Notes: generated from the letters alone by a model not told the origin. A DNA stretch of 19,580 bases from Bacteroidales bacterium Bact_20 (GCA_001603615.1 LUZL01000155.1:1-19580), one strand, 5' to 3'. Positions 1 through 7,541 are shown, counted from the stretch's first letter. Numbers and translations: made by a program.

Positions 1-734
1 CCCTCTGGCGAACAATTTATGTTTACTTGGCACGATGCTGCATCACCTAAATCTTTATTTGGAAGATCATTTATTTGATCATTATAGATCAAAACCACTT
101 CAGAAATATGTAAAATTGATTTAGGAGTATAATTGGTGAGTACAACAGGGCCTACTTGACCAGTAAATTGTTGAATAGTAATATCCCCTTGCGTTTGTCC
201 TTTAGTTTGAGGTGGAGTAGCTAATGTATTAGGTTTTGCATTTTCTATTAATTCAATAGTTATCACTTCTCCAGGAACTGGCACTGTAGACATCTGCCTT
301 ATGCCACCATTCTGATCATTATGATTATAAGTATATGCTCCTACTATATACCCATAATCGTTATAAATAAATAACTCTGCATCCTCACTTAGTTTCCATT
401 GATCAAAAGCTAATGCTATAGAAGTAGCACCTGGTACAGCTAATTTATATCTCCAAACAACCTTATTATTAGGTAATAAAGTCCACTGCCCATCAATAGA
501 TGGATCTATTTCATTAGCTATTGAAATTCCAGCTCTTATGGGCAATTTATTTGCTCTAGCAATAGCATCCTCATTGTGAATTTGTACCCAATTAATGGTA
601 CTAACATCTACAGTATTTATTTTATGTAAAGTAGGTAAATCCACACTTTTAGATAAAGGACTTACTTGCTTGAATTCTTGACCAAATAAAGTCAAAGAAA
701 ATAATAAAACAATTAAAAAAATAAAATTTTTCAT
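1..734 (-). CDS. Secreted trypsin-like protease precursor, N-terminal part (partial)
   Basis: The frame is open from an ATG at 734 to the window edge, giving 244 codons of the N-terminal end only. Residues 1-19 form a signal peptide (MKNFIFLIVLLFSLTLFGQ), so export by Sec is expected. The middle looks like the pro-region seen in lysyl-endopeptidase-like serine proteases of Bacteroidota (a segment with INWVQIHNEDAIARANKLP, then a beta-rich stretch). The last visible residues, DAASCQVNINCSPEG, match the conserved beginning of the S1-type catalytic domain in such proteins (a paired-Cys motif of the form C-x-V-N-x-N-C). Proteins of this type commonly carry a type IX secretion sorting tail, but that end lies outside the window, so secretion by that route and the catalytic triad are inferred from family resemblance. 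A -7 promoter box lies 28 bases upstream of the start. Confidence 0.7.
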   Translation of the reverse strand, partial: MKNFIFLIVLLFSLTLFGQEFKQVSPLSKSVDLPTLHKINTVDVSTINWVQIHNEDAIARANKLPIRAGISIANEIDPSIDGQWTLLPNNKVVWRYKLAVPGATSIALAFDQWKLSEDAELFIYNDYGYIVGAYTYNHNDQNGGIRQMSTVPVPGEVITIELIENAKPNTLATPPQTKGQTQGDITIQQFTGQVGPVVLTNYTPKSILHISEVVLIYNDQINDLPNKDLGDAASCQVNINCSPE

Positions 735-761
735 AAATAGCACATTTTTGTTATTTTAATA

Positions 762-769
762 CAAAATTA
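762..769 (-). promoter_or_regulatory. -7 promoter box for the secreted protease
   Basis: TAATTTTG on the minus strand fits the Bacteroidota -7 consensus TAnnTTTG. It would place the transcript start near 755, about 20 bases before the ATG at 734. No clear -33 TTTG is seen. Confidence 0.45.
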
Positions 770-774
770 AAAAT

Positions 775-806
775 AATATAAAATAAAAAAATTTTTATTT
801 TATATT
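775..806. repeat. A/T-only inverted repeat, 15-bp arms
   Basis: Positions 775-789 are perfectly complementary to 792-806, with a two-base loop. The repeat is pure A/T and lies just upstream of the protease promoter, between it and the insertion sequence. A role is not evident. In such AT-rich intergenic DNA it may be chance or a weak terminator. Confidence 0.4.
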
Positions 807-890
807 TTAGACTTATAATCTATTTTATCAGTTATATAATCATTTTTTATATTCTAACAAAATATAATAAAAGATACATATGATTTTAAT

Positions 891-919
891 TATATAAAGT
901 CTAATAATTAATTGCACAA
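891..919 (+). repeat. IS630 terminal inverted repeat, left
   Basis: It matches the reverse complement of 1988-2016 at 24 of 29 positions, and the outer 13 bases are identical. It contains the transposase stop codon (TAG at 903-901 on the minus strand). Confidence 0.8.
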
Positions 920-1949
920 ATGGTCAATAATTTTTCGTTTGGAATTAGAAAATGAGAAAACATTTGCCAAAACTTTGCTTTTCTCACCTTCATGGATTCT
1001 AAATACCTATTGTGTGTTATTGATTTTCTCATGAACCACCACGCCCTTTCAATTGGATTTAAATCTGGTGAATATGGAGGCAAATAAAGAATTTCTAATC
1101 TTTTGTTTTGTTCCAAAAACTCTTCTAGAAGCTTTGCATGATGATACCTTACATTGTCAAGCACCAAAATAATTTTTTGAGCATCTTTATATGTGTGAAG
1201 TATTTTCTTTAAATGTTTTTTGAAGCTCTTATAGTTGCCCTTATCAGAAAAATTTATGACCATCTGACCTGTCTTTATGTTTATGCTGCCAAAAGTTGTT
1301 TGGCGTTCCTTTTTCTTTTGTTTTGACACTATTATGGGCTGTTTTCCACGAACCGCCCAGCTGTATGATACCGTTGCTGTGTTACTTAAACTAAACTCAT
1401 CTTCAAATAATATAACAGTACTATCAGGTTCCTCTTCTAGTTTTTTTTTAATACTGTTTTATACTCCTCTCTTTTCTGCTCATCCGCTTCGGGATATTTG
1501 GCTCTCCCTTTTTGATAGGTAAAGCCAAGCTTCTTCAGCAATTTGTAAATCTGTGCTTTTTGGTATACTACATTATAGTGTTTCTCAATGTATTCTTTTA
1601 GTATAGGTCCATTCCATGTGGCTGTATTATAGCCAAACTCGTCTGGTCTATTATTTTGCAATACAGTACTTAATTCTTTAAGTTGCTCCTCTGTTAACCT
1701 CGGCTTACGACCACTTTTGGGCTTGTCCTTTAGCCCATCCAATCCTAATGCTTCAAATCTATGCACCCAATTGGTTATCTGCTTAAAACTGGTATTGTAT
1801 AAACTTTCTAATTTACGACTGGATTGCCCAAGTGATACTTGATAAACCGCATACAGCCTAATACCAATAATATACCTTTCATCTTTTCTAAATAGAGCTT
1901 TTATTTCTTCTGAACTATAGCCCTTTACTTGTAATGATTTTCTTCCCAT
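901..1949 (-). CDS. IS630-family transposase, two frames joined by -1 frameshift
   Basis: Frame 1 starts at ATG 1949 and gives 170 residues: an N-terminal helix-turn-helix (around GQSSRKLESLYNTSFKQITN), then a second winged-helix segment. It stops at a TAG immediately after a run of nine A (1449-1441). Shifting back one base at that run continues without a stop as VLKKKLEEEPDSTVILFEDE and on to 901, giving a 349-residue protein, the usual size for the family. In the joined protein the catalytic acids are D184 (FEDE), D265 (VLDNVRYHH) and E301 (PPYSPDLNPIERAW). There are 35 residues between the last two, as expected for IS630. The second frame can also be read as 142 residues from a GTG at 1329, but that would lack the first catalytic Asp, so I treat it as the downstream half. 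The shift is most simply explained by programmed -1 slippage at the A run. A disabling mutation is the alternative. Confidence 0.85.
1441..1449 (-). promoter_or_regulatory. Slippery A9 frameshift site in the transposase
   Basis: Nine consecutive A on the coding (minus) strand, followed three bases later by the frame-1 TAG. Slipping back one base joins the DNA-binding frame to the catalytic frame. Ribosomal -1 slippage on A-AAA-AAA and RNA polymerase slippage on A9 are both compatible with the sequence. Confidence 0.7.
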
Positions 1950-1987
1950 ATTTTAGTAATTTATGTTTTTGCAAAATTACTAAATTA

Positions 1988-2016
1988 TTGTGTAATTACA
2001 AAATAGACTTTATATA
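1988..2016 (-). repeat. IS630 terminal inverted repeat, right
   Basis: Partner of the repeat at 891-919. It lies upstream of the transposase start, where it probably also overlaps or abuts the element's own promoter. Confidence 0.8.
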
Positions 2017-2224
2017 ATAAAAAAAAGTATAAACCATTTCTACTGAATAGCATCAATGTATTTGTTAATTTATGTTATAAAAAATATATTCTAAAATTTT
2101 TAACAAAATATAAAAAATAATATTAAAAAAATAAAGTCAAATAAATGCAAAAATGAACAAGACTATAAAGATTTTTATTAAATTTTGTCATTTTATTTCA
2201 AACTTATTATTAAAACAAAAATAT

Positions 2225-2232
2225 TAATTTTG
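2225..2232 (+). promoter_or_regulatory. -7 promoter box for ornithine carbamoyltransferase
   Basis: TAATTTTG matches TAnnTTTG and predicts a transcript start near 2239, about 22 bases before the ATG. No good -33 element is visible at the expected distance. The rest of the 244-bp gap from the IS (2017-2260) is A/T-rich with nothing else recognisable. Confidence 0.45.
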
Positions 2233-2260
2233 CATACTAAATTTTTAAAAATACAATATT

Positions 2261-3259
2261 ATGAGTTTAAATTTGAAAAATCGGAATTTTTTGAAATTAT
2301 TAGATTTTACTCCACAAGAGTTAAATTTTTTATTACAATTAGCTAATGACTTGAAAAGAGCTAAGTATGCAGGTACAGAGCAAAAGAAATTATTAGGTAA
2401 AAACATCGCTTTAATTTTTGAAAAAGATAGTACCAGGACTAGATGTGCTTTTGAGGTAGCAGCATATGATCAAGGTGCACATGTAACCTATTTAGGTCCT
2501 ACAGGCTCTCAAATGGGTAAAAAAGAATCCATTAAAGATACTGCTAGAGTGCTAGGACGACTATATGATGGTATAGAATATAGAGGTTATGGACAAAAAA
2601 TCGTAGAGGAGTTAGCAGAGTATGCTGGTGTACCAGTATGGAATGGATTAACAAATGAAGCACATCCTACTCAAGTATTAGCTGATTTCATGACTATGAT
2701 GGAGCATTCTAATAAACCATTAAATGAAATATCTTTTGCATATCTAGGTGATGCTAGATATAATATGGGAAATTCTCTGATGGTTGGTGCAGCAAAAATG
2801 GGTATGGACGTTAGAATAGTAGCCCCTAAAAATCTATGGCAATCTGCATCTCTAATAGAGCAATGTAAAGAAATTGCTAAACAAACAGGAGCTAAAATTA
2901 TGCATACTGAAAATATAGAAGAAGGTGTAAAGGGCATAGATTATATCTATACAGATGTATGGGTATCAATGGGAGAGCCAGATGATGTATGGGCAGAACG
3001 TATTAATTTATTGAAACCATATCAAGTGAATAAGCATGTAATGGAGCTAACAGGTAATCCTAATTGTAAATTTTTGCATTGTTTACCTTCTTTTCATAAT
3101 CGTGAAACTAATATCGGCGAACAGATATATCAAAAATATGGTATAGATGCTATGGAAGTAACAGATGATGTTTTTGAATCTCCAAATTCACTGGTTTTTG
3201 ATGAAGCTGAAAATAGACTACATACTATCAAAGCAGTTATGGTAGCTACATTAGCATAA
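2261..3259 (+). CDS. argF: Ornithine carbamoyltransferase
   Basis: Transfers the carbamoyl group of carbamoyl phosphate to L-ornithine, giving citrulline, in the cytoplasm. The 332 residues match the E. coli enzyme length. Visible motifs are the carbamoyl-phosphate loop STRTR (57-61), HPTQ (135-138), the ornithine-side SMGE (236-239) and the active-site HCLP (273-276). These are the motifs of true ornithine carbamoyltransferase. Many Bacteroidota instead use an N-acetyl- or N-succinylornithine transcarbamylase for arginine synthesis, so this enzyme could be anabolic (argF) or the catabolic arginine-deiminase-pathway form (arcB); no neighbouring arg or arc gene decides it. It is a single-gene unit with its own -7 box upstream and a strong terminator 20 bases downstream. 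The gene identity is secure; the pathway direction is open. Confidence 0.93.
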   Translation: MSLNLKNRNFLKLLDFTPQELNFLLQLANDLKRAKYAGTEQKKLLGKNIALIFEKDSTRTRCAFEVAAYDQGAHVTYLGPTGSQMGKKESIKDTARVLGRLYDGIEYRGYGQKIVEELAEYAGVPVWNGLTNEAHPTQVLADFMTMMEHSNKPLNEISFAYLGDARYNMGNSLMVGAAKMGMDVRIVAPKNLWQSASLIEQCKEIAKQTGAKIMHTENIEEGVKGIDYIYTDVWVSMGEPDDVWAERINLLKPYQVNKHVMELTGNPNCKFLHCLPSFHNRETNIGEQIYQKYGIDAMEVTDDVFESPNSLVFDEAENRLHTIKAVMVATLA

Positions 3260-3278
3260 ACCAAAAATTAAATAAAAT

Positions 3279-3308
3279 AAAAAAGGGGTAAAAAATTACC
3301 CCTTTTTT
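3279..3308. terminator. Bidirectional intrinsic terminator
   Basis: Perfect 13-bp stem (A6-GGGG-TAA paired with TTA-CCCC-T6) with a four-base AAAA loop and T-tracts in both directions. It lies between the convergent carbamoyltransferase and beta-barrel genes and would serve both. Confidence 0.85.
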
Positions 3309-3326
3309 ATTTTTTATTTAAAACTT

Positions 3327-4028
3327 TTAGAATCTCCAACCTAGACGAATCATTTGTGAAAACATGTTTCCGAAGTATGAATCAGCATATGATTGGAAAG
3401 TAGTAACAGTAGTTGTTGTTTGACCAACTGTTTGTGACCATTCGCCACTTTTATCTTTATCATTTGACATTCCTATGCCTATTTCTAGTCCTATGTAAAT
3501 GTTCTCAGCAAAATAATAATCAGCACCTGTGAAAATCATAAAACCAAAGCCACTATATTTATATTTATAGTGTCCACTAGTATTTTCATCAAAAGCTGTA
3601 AAATTATAATCTGTGTTTTTCCATGTCTCATTATAAGATCCTGAAAGGAAAGTAATATCTAACCCTGCATAGGGAGATAGTTTCTCTTTCTGGGCAAAAT
3701 GATATGCACCACCTAAACTAAATTGTGTGCTAAAATCTTTTGTCTCAAAAGAACCTTGTTTAGACTCTACAGGGAAACCTTCATCATTAGTTCCATAGAT
3801 ATAATCTGTTGATTTAGTAGAATTAATCATCACACCTAATCTCACTGAGATAGCATCATTGACAAAAAATCGTAATCTCAAATCTGGAGCAGCAAAAGTT
3901 TGTCCAGTCAAAGCATTAATGGTCAAACCACCCTCTATAGAGAATGGATTAGTCCCTTCTGGTTTTTGTGCGAATGTTGCAATACTAATTATTGCAAAAA
4001 TAACGATTGATAAAATTTTCTTTCTCAT
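3327..4028 (-). CDS. Outer-membrane beta-barrel protein
   Basis: A 233-residue exported protein from the ATG at 4028. The start is chosen because MRKKILSIVIFAIISIATFAQ is a clean signal peptide. The frame stays open upstream to 4121, but that extension is lysine/asparagine/tyrosine-rich and would bury the signal. The mature part alternates short polar and aromatic strands (for example LRLRFFVNDAISVRLGVMI, FSLGGAYHF, GADYYFAENIYIGLEIGIGM) and ends in RLGWRF, the C-terminal aromatic residue typical of outer-membrane proteins assembled by the Bam complex. Strand count suggests a small eight- to ten-stranded barrel of the OmpA/OmpW-like porin-family type. The ligand or role cannot be read from the sequence. 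It is transcribed alone towards the shared terminator at 3279-3308. Confidence 0.75.
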   Translation of the reverse strand: MRKKILSIVIFAIISIATFAQKPEGTNPFSIEGGLTINALTGQTFAAPDLRLRFFVNDAISVRLGVMINSTKSTDYIYGTNDEGFPVESKQGSFETKDFSTQFSLGGAYHFAQKEKLSPYAGLDITFLSGSYNETWKNTDYNFTAFDENTSGHYKYKYSGFGFMIFTGADYYFAENIYIGLEIGIGMSNDKDKSGEWSQTVGQTTTTVTTFQSYADSYFGNMFSQMIRLGWRF

Positions 4029-4150
4029 TTTTTTATATTTTTGGGGGTTGTTGTAAATTTTTGATTTATAATTATTTATATAAAATACATATAATTTTAT
4101 TTTAAATTTTAGATAATTCATTAATTAATGCATACAAATAATATTTTTTG

Positions 4151-4158
4151 CAAAAATA
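4151..4158 (-). promoter_or_regulatory. Candidate -7 box for the beta-barrel gene
   Basis: TATTTTTG on the minus strand fits TAnnTTTG. If used, the leader before the ATG at 4028 would be about 115 bases, long for this window, so the assignment is tentative. The 4029-4220 gap after murA holds nothing else clear. Confidence 0.3.
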
Positions 4159-4220
4159 TATAATTTTTTTAATATATAAAAAATTTTTTGTGTTAAATTT
4201 TAATTAATTATATGAAAAAA

Positions 4221-5531
4221 TTATACTCTTTCTATCTCAGCCCCTAGTTTTTGAAGACGTTTATCAATATCTTCGTACCCACGCTCTATTTGTTCTATAT
4301 TATGAATAATACTTGTACCTTTAGCAGAAAGGGCTGCTATCAGTAGTGATATACCAGCTCTAATATCAGGGCTAGACATTGTGATAGCACGTAATGGGAA
4401 ACGTCTTTCTAATCCAATAACTGTAGCTCTGTGTGGATCGCACAAAATTATTTGTGCTCCCATTTCTATAAGATTATCAACGAAAAATAATCTACTTTCA
4501 AACATTTTTTGATGTATCAAAACAGAGCCTCTCGCTTGAGTAGCAGCAACTAAAACAACACTTAATAAATCAGGTGTGAAACCTGGCCAAGTAGCATCTG
4601 ATATAGTAAGTATTCCTCCATCTATGTATTGAGCTACTTCATATATATCTTGATAAGGAATTATTAAATCATCATTATCTTCTAAAAGCAAAATACCTAA
4701 TTTACGAAATGTTTCTGGTATTATGCCAAGATGATGTATGTTACAGTTTTTAATAGTTATATTGGATTGTGTAAGTGCTGCTAATCCTATAAAGCTTCCC
4801 ACATCTATCATATCAGCTAATAAAGTATGCGAGGTACCATTTAATTTTTTTACTCCATAAATTTTTAATAAATTAGAACCTACTCCTTCTATATAAGCCC
4901 CCATAGAAATGAGCATTTTACATAGTTGTTGAATATATGGTTCACAAGCGGCATTATATATTGTTGTAATGCCATCAGCTAGAACTGCAGCCATAATTAC
5001 ATTAGCAGTACCAGTAACTGAAGCCTCAGGGAGCATCATATAGCTTCCTTTCAGTCCATCTTTAGATGATAAGATAACTTTATTAGTAAAAAAATCAAAA
5101 TCTATTTTTGCACCTAATTTTTCAAAACCAAAAAGGTGAGTATCAATTCTACGTCTACCTATTTTATCCCCTCCAATTTTGGGAATAATGGCTTTATGAT
5201 ATCTAGCTAATATAGGTCCAGCAAGCATTAATGATCCTCTAAGCAGTGATTGCCTTTTTTGTATTGATTCATCTTCTAATTTAGCTAGATTTATATTTTT
5301 AGCACAAAGAGTAACGGCATTATGGTCTCTATCTATACAAACTTCTACACCTATATCATGAATTAAATTAAGGAGATTCATTATGTCCCTTGTCAGAGGT
5401 ACATTGTATAAGTTTACTTTGTCATCTGTTAATAAGCAAGCACAAATGACTTGTAAAGCCTCATTTTTAGCTCCTTGGGGCTCTACTTCCCCTTTTAACT
5501 GTTTACCCCCTTTTACAATGAAATCTGACAT
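4221..5531 (-). CDS. murA: UDP-N-acetylglucosamine 1-carboxyvinyltransferase (MurA)
   Basis: First committed step of peptidoglycan synthesis: transfers enolpyruvate from phosphoenolpyruvate to UDP-GlcNAc in the cytoplasm. The 436 residues span the two-lobed EPSP-synthase fold. Visible landmarks are K22-N23 in GAKNEAL, the active-site loop IGGDKIGRRRIDTH (119-132), PGFTPDL in the second lobe and the C-terminal SPDIRAGISLLIAAL with the conserved Arg. The residue at the position of E. coli Cys115 is Asp (D122) where most MurA enzymes have Cys. Cys-to-Asp at this site is known to keep activity and confer fosfomycin insensitivity in other bacteria. The gene begins six bases after the DUF4290 stop and is almost certainly co-transcribed with it. 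Identity is very secure. Confidence 0.95.
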   Translation of the reverse strand: MSDFIVKGGKQLKGEVEPQGAKNEALQVICACLLTDDKVNLYNVPLTRDIMNLLNLIHDIGVEVCIDRDHNAVTLCAKNINLAKLEDESIQKRQSLLRGSLMLAGPILARYHKAIIPKIGGDKIGRRRIDTHLFGFEKLGAKIDFDFFTNKVILSSKDGLKGSYMMLPEASVTGTANVIMAAVLADGITTIYNAACEPYIQQLCKMLISMGAYIEGVGSNLLKIYGVKKLNGTSHTLLADMIDVGSFIGLAALTQSNITIKNCNIHHLGIIPETFRKLGILLLEDNDDLIIPYQDIYEVAQYIDGGILTISDATWPGFTPDLLSVVLVAATQARGSVLIHQKMFESRLFFVDNLIEMGAQIILCDPHRATVIGLERRFPLRAITMSSPDIRAGISLLIAALSAKGTSIIHNIEQIERGYEDIDKRLQKLGAEIERV

Positions 5532-5537
5532 TTTTTA

Positions 5538-6143
5538 TTATTTTCGTTTTTTATTATTTTTATTCCCAAATTTTTTATTTTTTTGATTTTCAGTATTTTG
5601 TCTATTAATGGCTACATGAGTAGATTCAAAAACAATATCAGGAATACTCAATAATCCATTTGATAGAATGTTTATATGGTGTTTTATAATATCATCATTT
5701 ACCATTTGATTATTCCAATAAACATATAATTTTTTCATTGTCATAATAAGATGCCTCAATAACTCATTTTTTTCTTCACCTTCTGGCATTTCTATTGCCT
5801 TTTTTATCATATCCTCTATTATTCTACCATAAAAACGAAATTTAGAATTATATTCCCCTCTATATGGTATCCTATCTGGTACAAATTGTAAATATTTAAT
5901 ATTTATTTTTACAGGCCAATCTATATCCAAATCACCATCGGCGAGGATGTATAGATGATCCCAATATTTAGAACTATCATATTTACCATTTCCTACCACT
6001 GTAGCCATGGTTTTAATAATTTTATGTGCAAATTGTGTTCTCTCTTCTTTATCATTAATAGTTTTGGCGTAATTTACCATTTTCTGGACATTTCTACCAT
6101 ATTCTGGTATTTTCAAAGGCTCTAATTCTGAATTATATTTCAT
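5538..6143 (-). CDS. DUF4290 family protein
   Basis: A 201-residue cytoplasmic protein recognised as DUF4290 by its opening (MKYNSELEPLKIPEYGRNVQ) and the following helices with WDHLYILADGDLDI. The family is largely restricted to Bacteroidota and has no established function that I know of. No membrane segment or signal peptide is visible. The last 25 or so residues are lysine/asparagine-rich and probably a disordered basic tail. The gene sits six bases upstream of murA, and this pairing is, as far as I know, common in the phylum, which suggests a link to cell-wall synthesis or its control. That link is inference from position only. Confidence 0.8.
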   Translation of the reverse strand: MKYNSELEPLKIPEYGRNVQKMVNYAKTINDKEERTQFAHKIIKTMATVVGNGKYDSSKYWDHLYILADGDLDIDWPVKINIKYLQFVPDRIPYRGEYNSKFRFYGRIIEDMIKKAIEMPEGEEKNELLRHLIMTMKKLYVYWNNQMVNDDIIKHHINILSNGLLSIPDIVFESTHVAINRQNTENQKNKKFGNKNNKKRK

Positions 6144-6243
6144 ATTGATTAGGTATAATTTTTTTTAAAATTATTGATTTCTTTATTAATATAATTAATG
6201 AACTTAATTAGGTTAATAATTCTTAAAATTTTAATATTTATTG

Positions 6244-6251
6244 CAAAATTA
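6244..6251 (-). promoter_or_regulatory. Candidate -7 box for the DUF4290-murA operon
   Basis: TAATTTTG on the minus strand in the 128-bp gap between the chaN-like stop and the DUF4290 start. It would give a leader of about 95 bases. No clear -33 element. Confidence 0.35.
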
Positions 6252-6271
6252 ATGATTATTTTTATTTTGAT

Positions 6272-7150
6272 TTAATATGTTTTAGTAAGTGTACTAGGGG
6301 TGAGAATTATGAAATCAGCTGAATTTTCTATAGGTGGTAATGCTAAGTCATCTACTTCTTGTACAGTAATAGTTAAAATTTTGTAATTATTTTTTTTAGC
6401 TTCTTTTAAATAATAATTCAGATACCAAATGATACCTTGGTGATAATCGCTATGATAAGCTCCATTGAAATGGATAAATTTTTTATTTTCAGTGAGATTT
6501 TTTAATATATTCCATGCCATCGTAGCATCTTTAATAGCTTGAGCTTGGTCTAGGTATAATTTTGAAGTATGAGCTCTGCCCATATCTGGCATCTGTCTCA
6601 TAGAGGCATAACACTCCAGCGTAGAATCAAAAGGGATAGGCAAAGGAGCTATGAAATTCAATGCTACTTTAGAAAATTTATTTAATGCAGAAAAACTTCC
6701 ATAGTTTACTGCAGCAGCATATCTACGAGGAATATTGGTAGCTATTAATTGTAAATTATTTTTTTTGGCAAATTCTACTAATGGTCTGTAGTCTGTTTTA
6801 TAGTTTTGCCACAATTTTGCCTCATCTAAAAAATTTTTTTCAGCAATTAAATTGCTGAGATATTCGTTTAATATCAGCTGATTATCTGTTTCAAACATTT
6901 CGGCGCCTAATACTAAATTATTGGGATTTTGACTATATAAATCTTTTACTAGCTCATATTCTAGCCAATGAGCAATAGGATTATCGTGTAATTCTCCAAA
7001 AAAGATAATATCACACGAATCTGCTGCTTTTAATAAATCTTGCCACTCTACTTTATTACCATCTTTATAAATCAGATAGCTTTGTTTCTGAGATAGAATA
7101 GGGTTGATAATGATGATACAGAAGACAAAAAATGCAATTAATTTTTTCAT
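6272..7150 (-). CDS. ChaN-like haem-binding family protein
   Basis: A 292-residue exported protein of the ChaN/DUF399 family (Tiki-like fold), whose Campylobacter member binds haem between two subunits and is linked to iron uptake. A signal peptide occupies residues 1-20 (hydrophobic core IAFFVFCIIIINPILS) with no lipobox Cys, so the protein is probably periplasmic or secreted and not lipid-anchored. Family motifs are visible: FFGELHDNPIAHWLE (50-64), GAEMFE (82-87), NIPRRYAAAV (139-148) and NGAYHSDYHQG (229-239). The GELHDN histidine and the late His residues are candidate metal or haem ligands. It is transcribed alone between the rpmA terminator and DUF4290, with its own -7 box. Haem binding is inferred from the family; Tiki-type hydrolase activity is an alternative. 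Confidence 0.8.
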   Translation of the reverse strand: MKKLIAFFVFCIIIINPILSQKQSYLIYKDGNKVEWQDLLKAADSCDIIFFGELHDNPIAHWLEYELVKDLYSQNPNNLVLGAEMFETDNQLILNEYLSNLIAEKNFLDEAKLWQNYKTDYRPLVEFAKKNNLQLIATNIPRRYAAAVNYGSFSALNKFSKVALNFIAPLPIPFDSTLECYASMRQMPDMGRAHTSKLYLDQAQAIKDATMAWNILKNLTENKKFIHFNGAYHSDYHQGIIWYLNYYLKEAKKNNYKILTITVQEVDDLALPPIENSADFIILTPSTLTKTY

Positions 7151-7170
7151 AATGATTAATAATTATAATA

Positions 7171-7178
7171 CAAAAATA
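7171..7178 (-). promoter_or_regulatory. -7 box for the ChaN-like gene
   Basis: TATTTTTG on the minus strand, 20 bases upstream of the ATG at 7150, matching TAnnTTTG. It lies directly after the rplU-rpmA terminator, supporting a separate transcription unit. Confidence 0.45.
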
Positions 7179-7208
7179 CAATTAATTTTAAAAATTTTTA
7201 ATAAAATC

Positions 7209-7242
7209 AAAAAGCTAATTACATTTCTGTAATTAGCTTTTT
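7209..7242 (-). terminator. Intrinsic terminator of the rplU-rpmA operon
   Basis: Perfect 15-bp stem (7209-7223 with 7228-7242) and a four-base loop, flanked by A and T runs on both sides. Read on the minus strand it follows the rpmA stop by about 29 bases and is followed by TTTTTGATTTT-like sequence. The stem is mostly A/T with one AGCT core. Confidence 0.7.
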
Positions 7243-7271
7243 TTAAAAAAAAATTAATTTTTATGAAATAA

Positions 7272-7526
7272 TTAGTTGACTTTAATAGACACGTATGATT
7301 TATTACCACGTGTTCTACTAAACTCTACGATGCCATCTTTGAGGGCATAGAGAGTGTGATCGCGACCAATTCCAACGTTTTCACCAGGATAATGTTGAGT
7401 ACCACGTTGGCGAACGATAATATTACCAGCTTTCACAAATTGGCCACCAAATTTTTTAATTCCTAGACGTTTACTATGGGATTCTCGTCCATTACGGGAA
7501 CTACCCACACCTTTTTTATGTGCCAT
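7272..7526 (-). CDS. rpmA: 50S ribosomal protein L27
   Basis: An 84-residue basic protein of the large ribosomal subunit whose N-terminus reaches the peptidyl-transferase centre and 3' end of tRNA. The opening MAHKKGVGSSRNGRESHSKRLG and the core GNIIVRQRGTQHYPGENVGIGRDHTLYA are diagnostic. The N-terminus begins directly with AHKKG, with no cleavable extension of the type seen in Firmicutes. It lies 15 bases downstream of rplU in the usual order and ends shortly before a strong terminator. Confidence 0.98.
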   Translation of the reverse strand: MAHKKGVGSSRNGRESHSKRLGIKKFGGQFVKAGNIIVRQRGTQHYPGENVGIGRDHTLYALKDGIVEFSRTRGNKSYVSIKVN

Positions 7527-7541
7527 ATCTAATTACAATTT

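Larger units (their letters stand above)
891..2016 (-). mobile_element. IS630-family insertion sequence, apparently intact
   Basis: The element is about 1.13 kb. It is bounded by imperfect 29-bp inverted repeats and encodes a DDE transposase of the IS630/Tc1-mariner group on the minus strand. The outermost repeat sequence TATATAAAGTCTA is identical at both ends. IS630 elements insert at TA dinucleotides, and TA is present at both boundaries. Because the ends read TATATA, the exact boundary is ambiguous by two or four bases. It sits between the divergent protease and ornithine carbamoyltransferase genes, and the promoter boxes of both appear unaffected. Both repeats and all three catalytic acidic residues are present, so it may still be mobile. 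Confidence 0.85.

Noticed and set aside
901..1329. Second half of the IS transposase as an independent gene from a GTG at 1329
   Set aside because: It would miss the first catalytic Asp and start in the middle of a continuous reading frame that extends back to the A9 run. It is better explained as the downstream half of a frameshifted protein.
1277..1522. 81-codon plus-strand frame across the transposase
   Set aside because: Antisense shadow of the transposase gene, with no recognisable domain and no start context.
2671..2937. 88-codon minus-strand frame inside ornithine carbamoyltransferase
   Set aside because: Lies wholly antisense to a well-supported gene and has no family signature.
4029..4121. 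N-terminal extension of the beta-barrel protein to an ATG at 4121
   Set aside because: The 31 added residues are a Lys/Asn/Tyr-rich translation of A/T-rich intergenic DNA and would place the signal peptide internally. The ATG at 4028 gives a normal exported protein.
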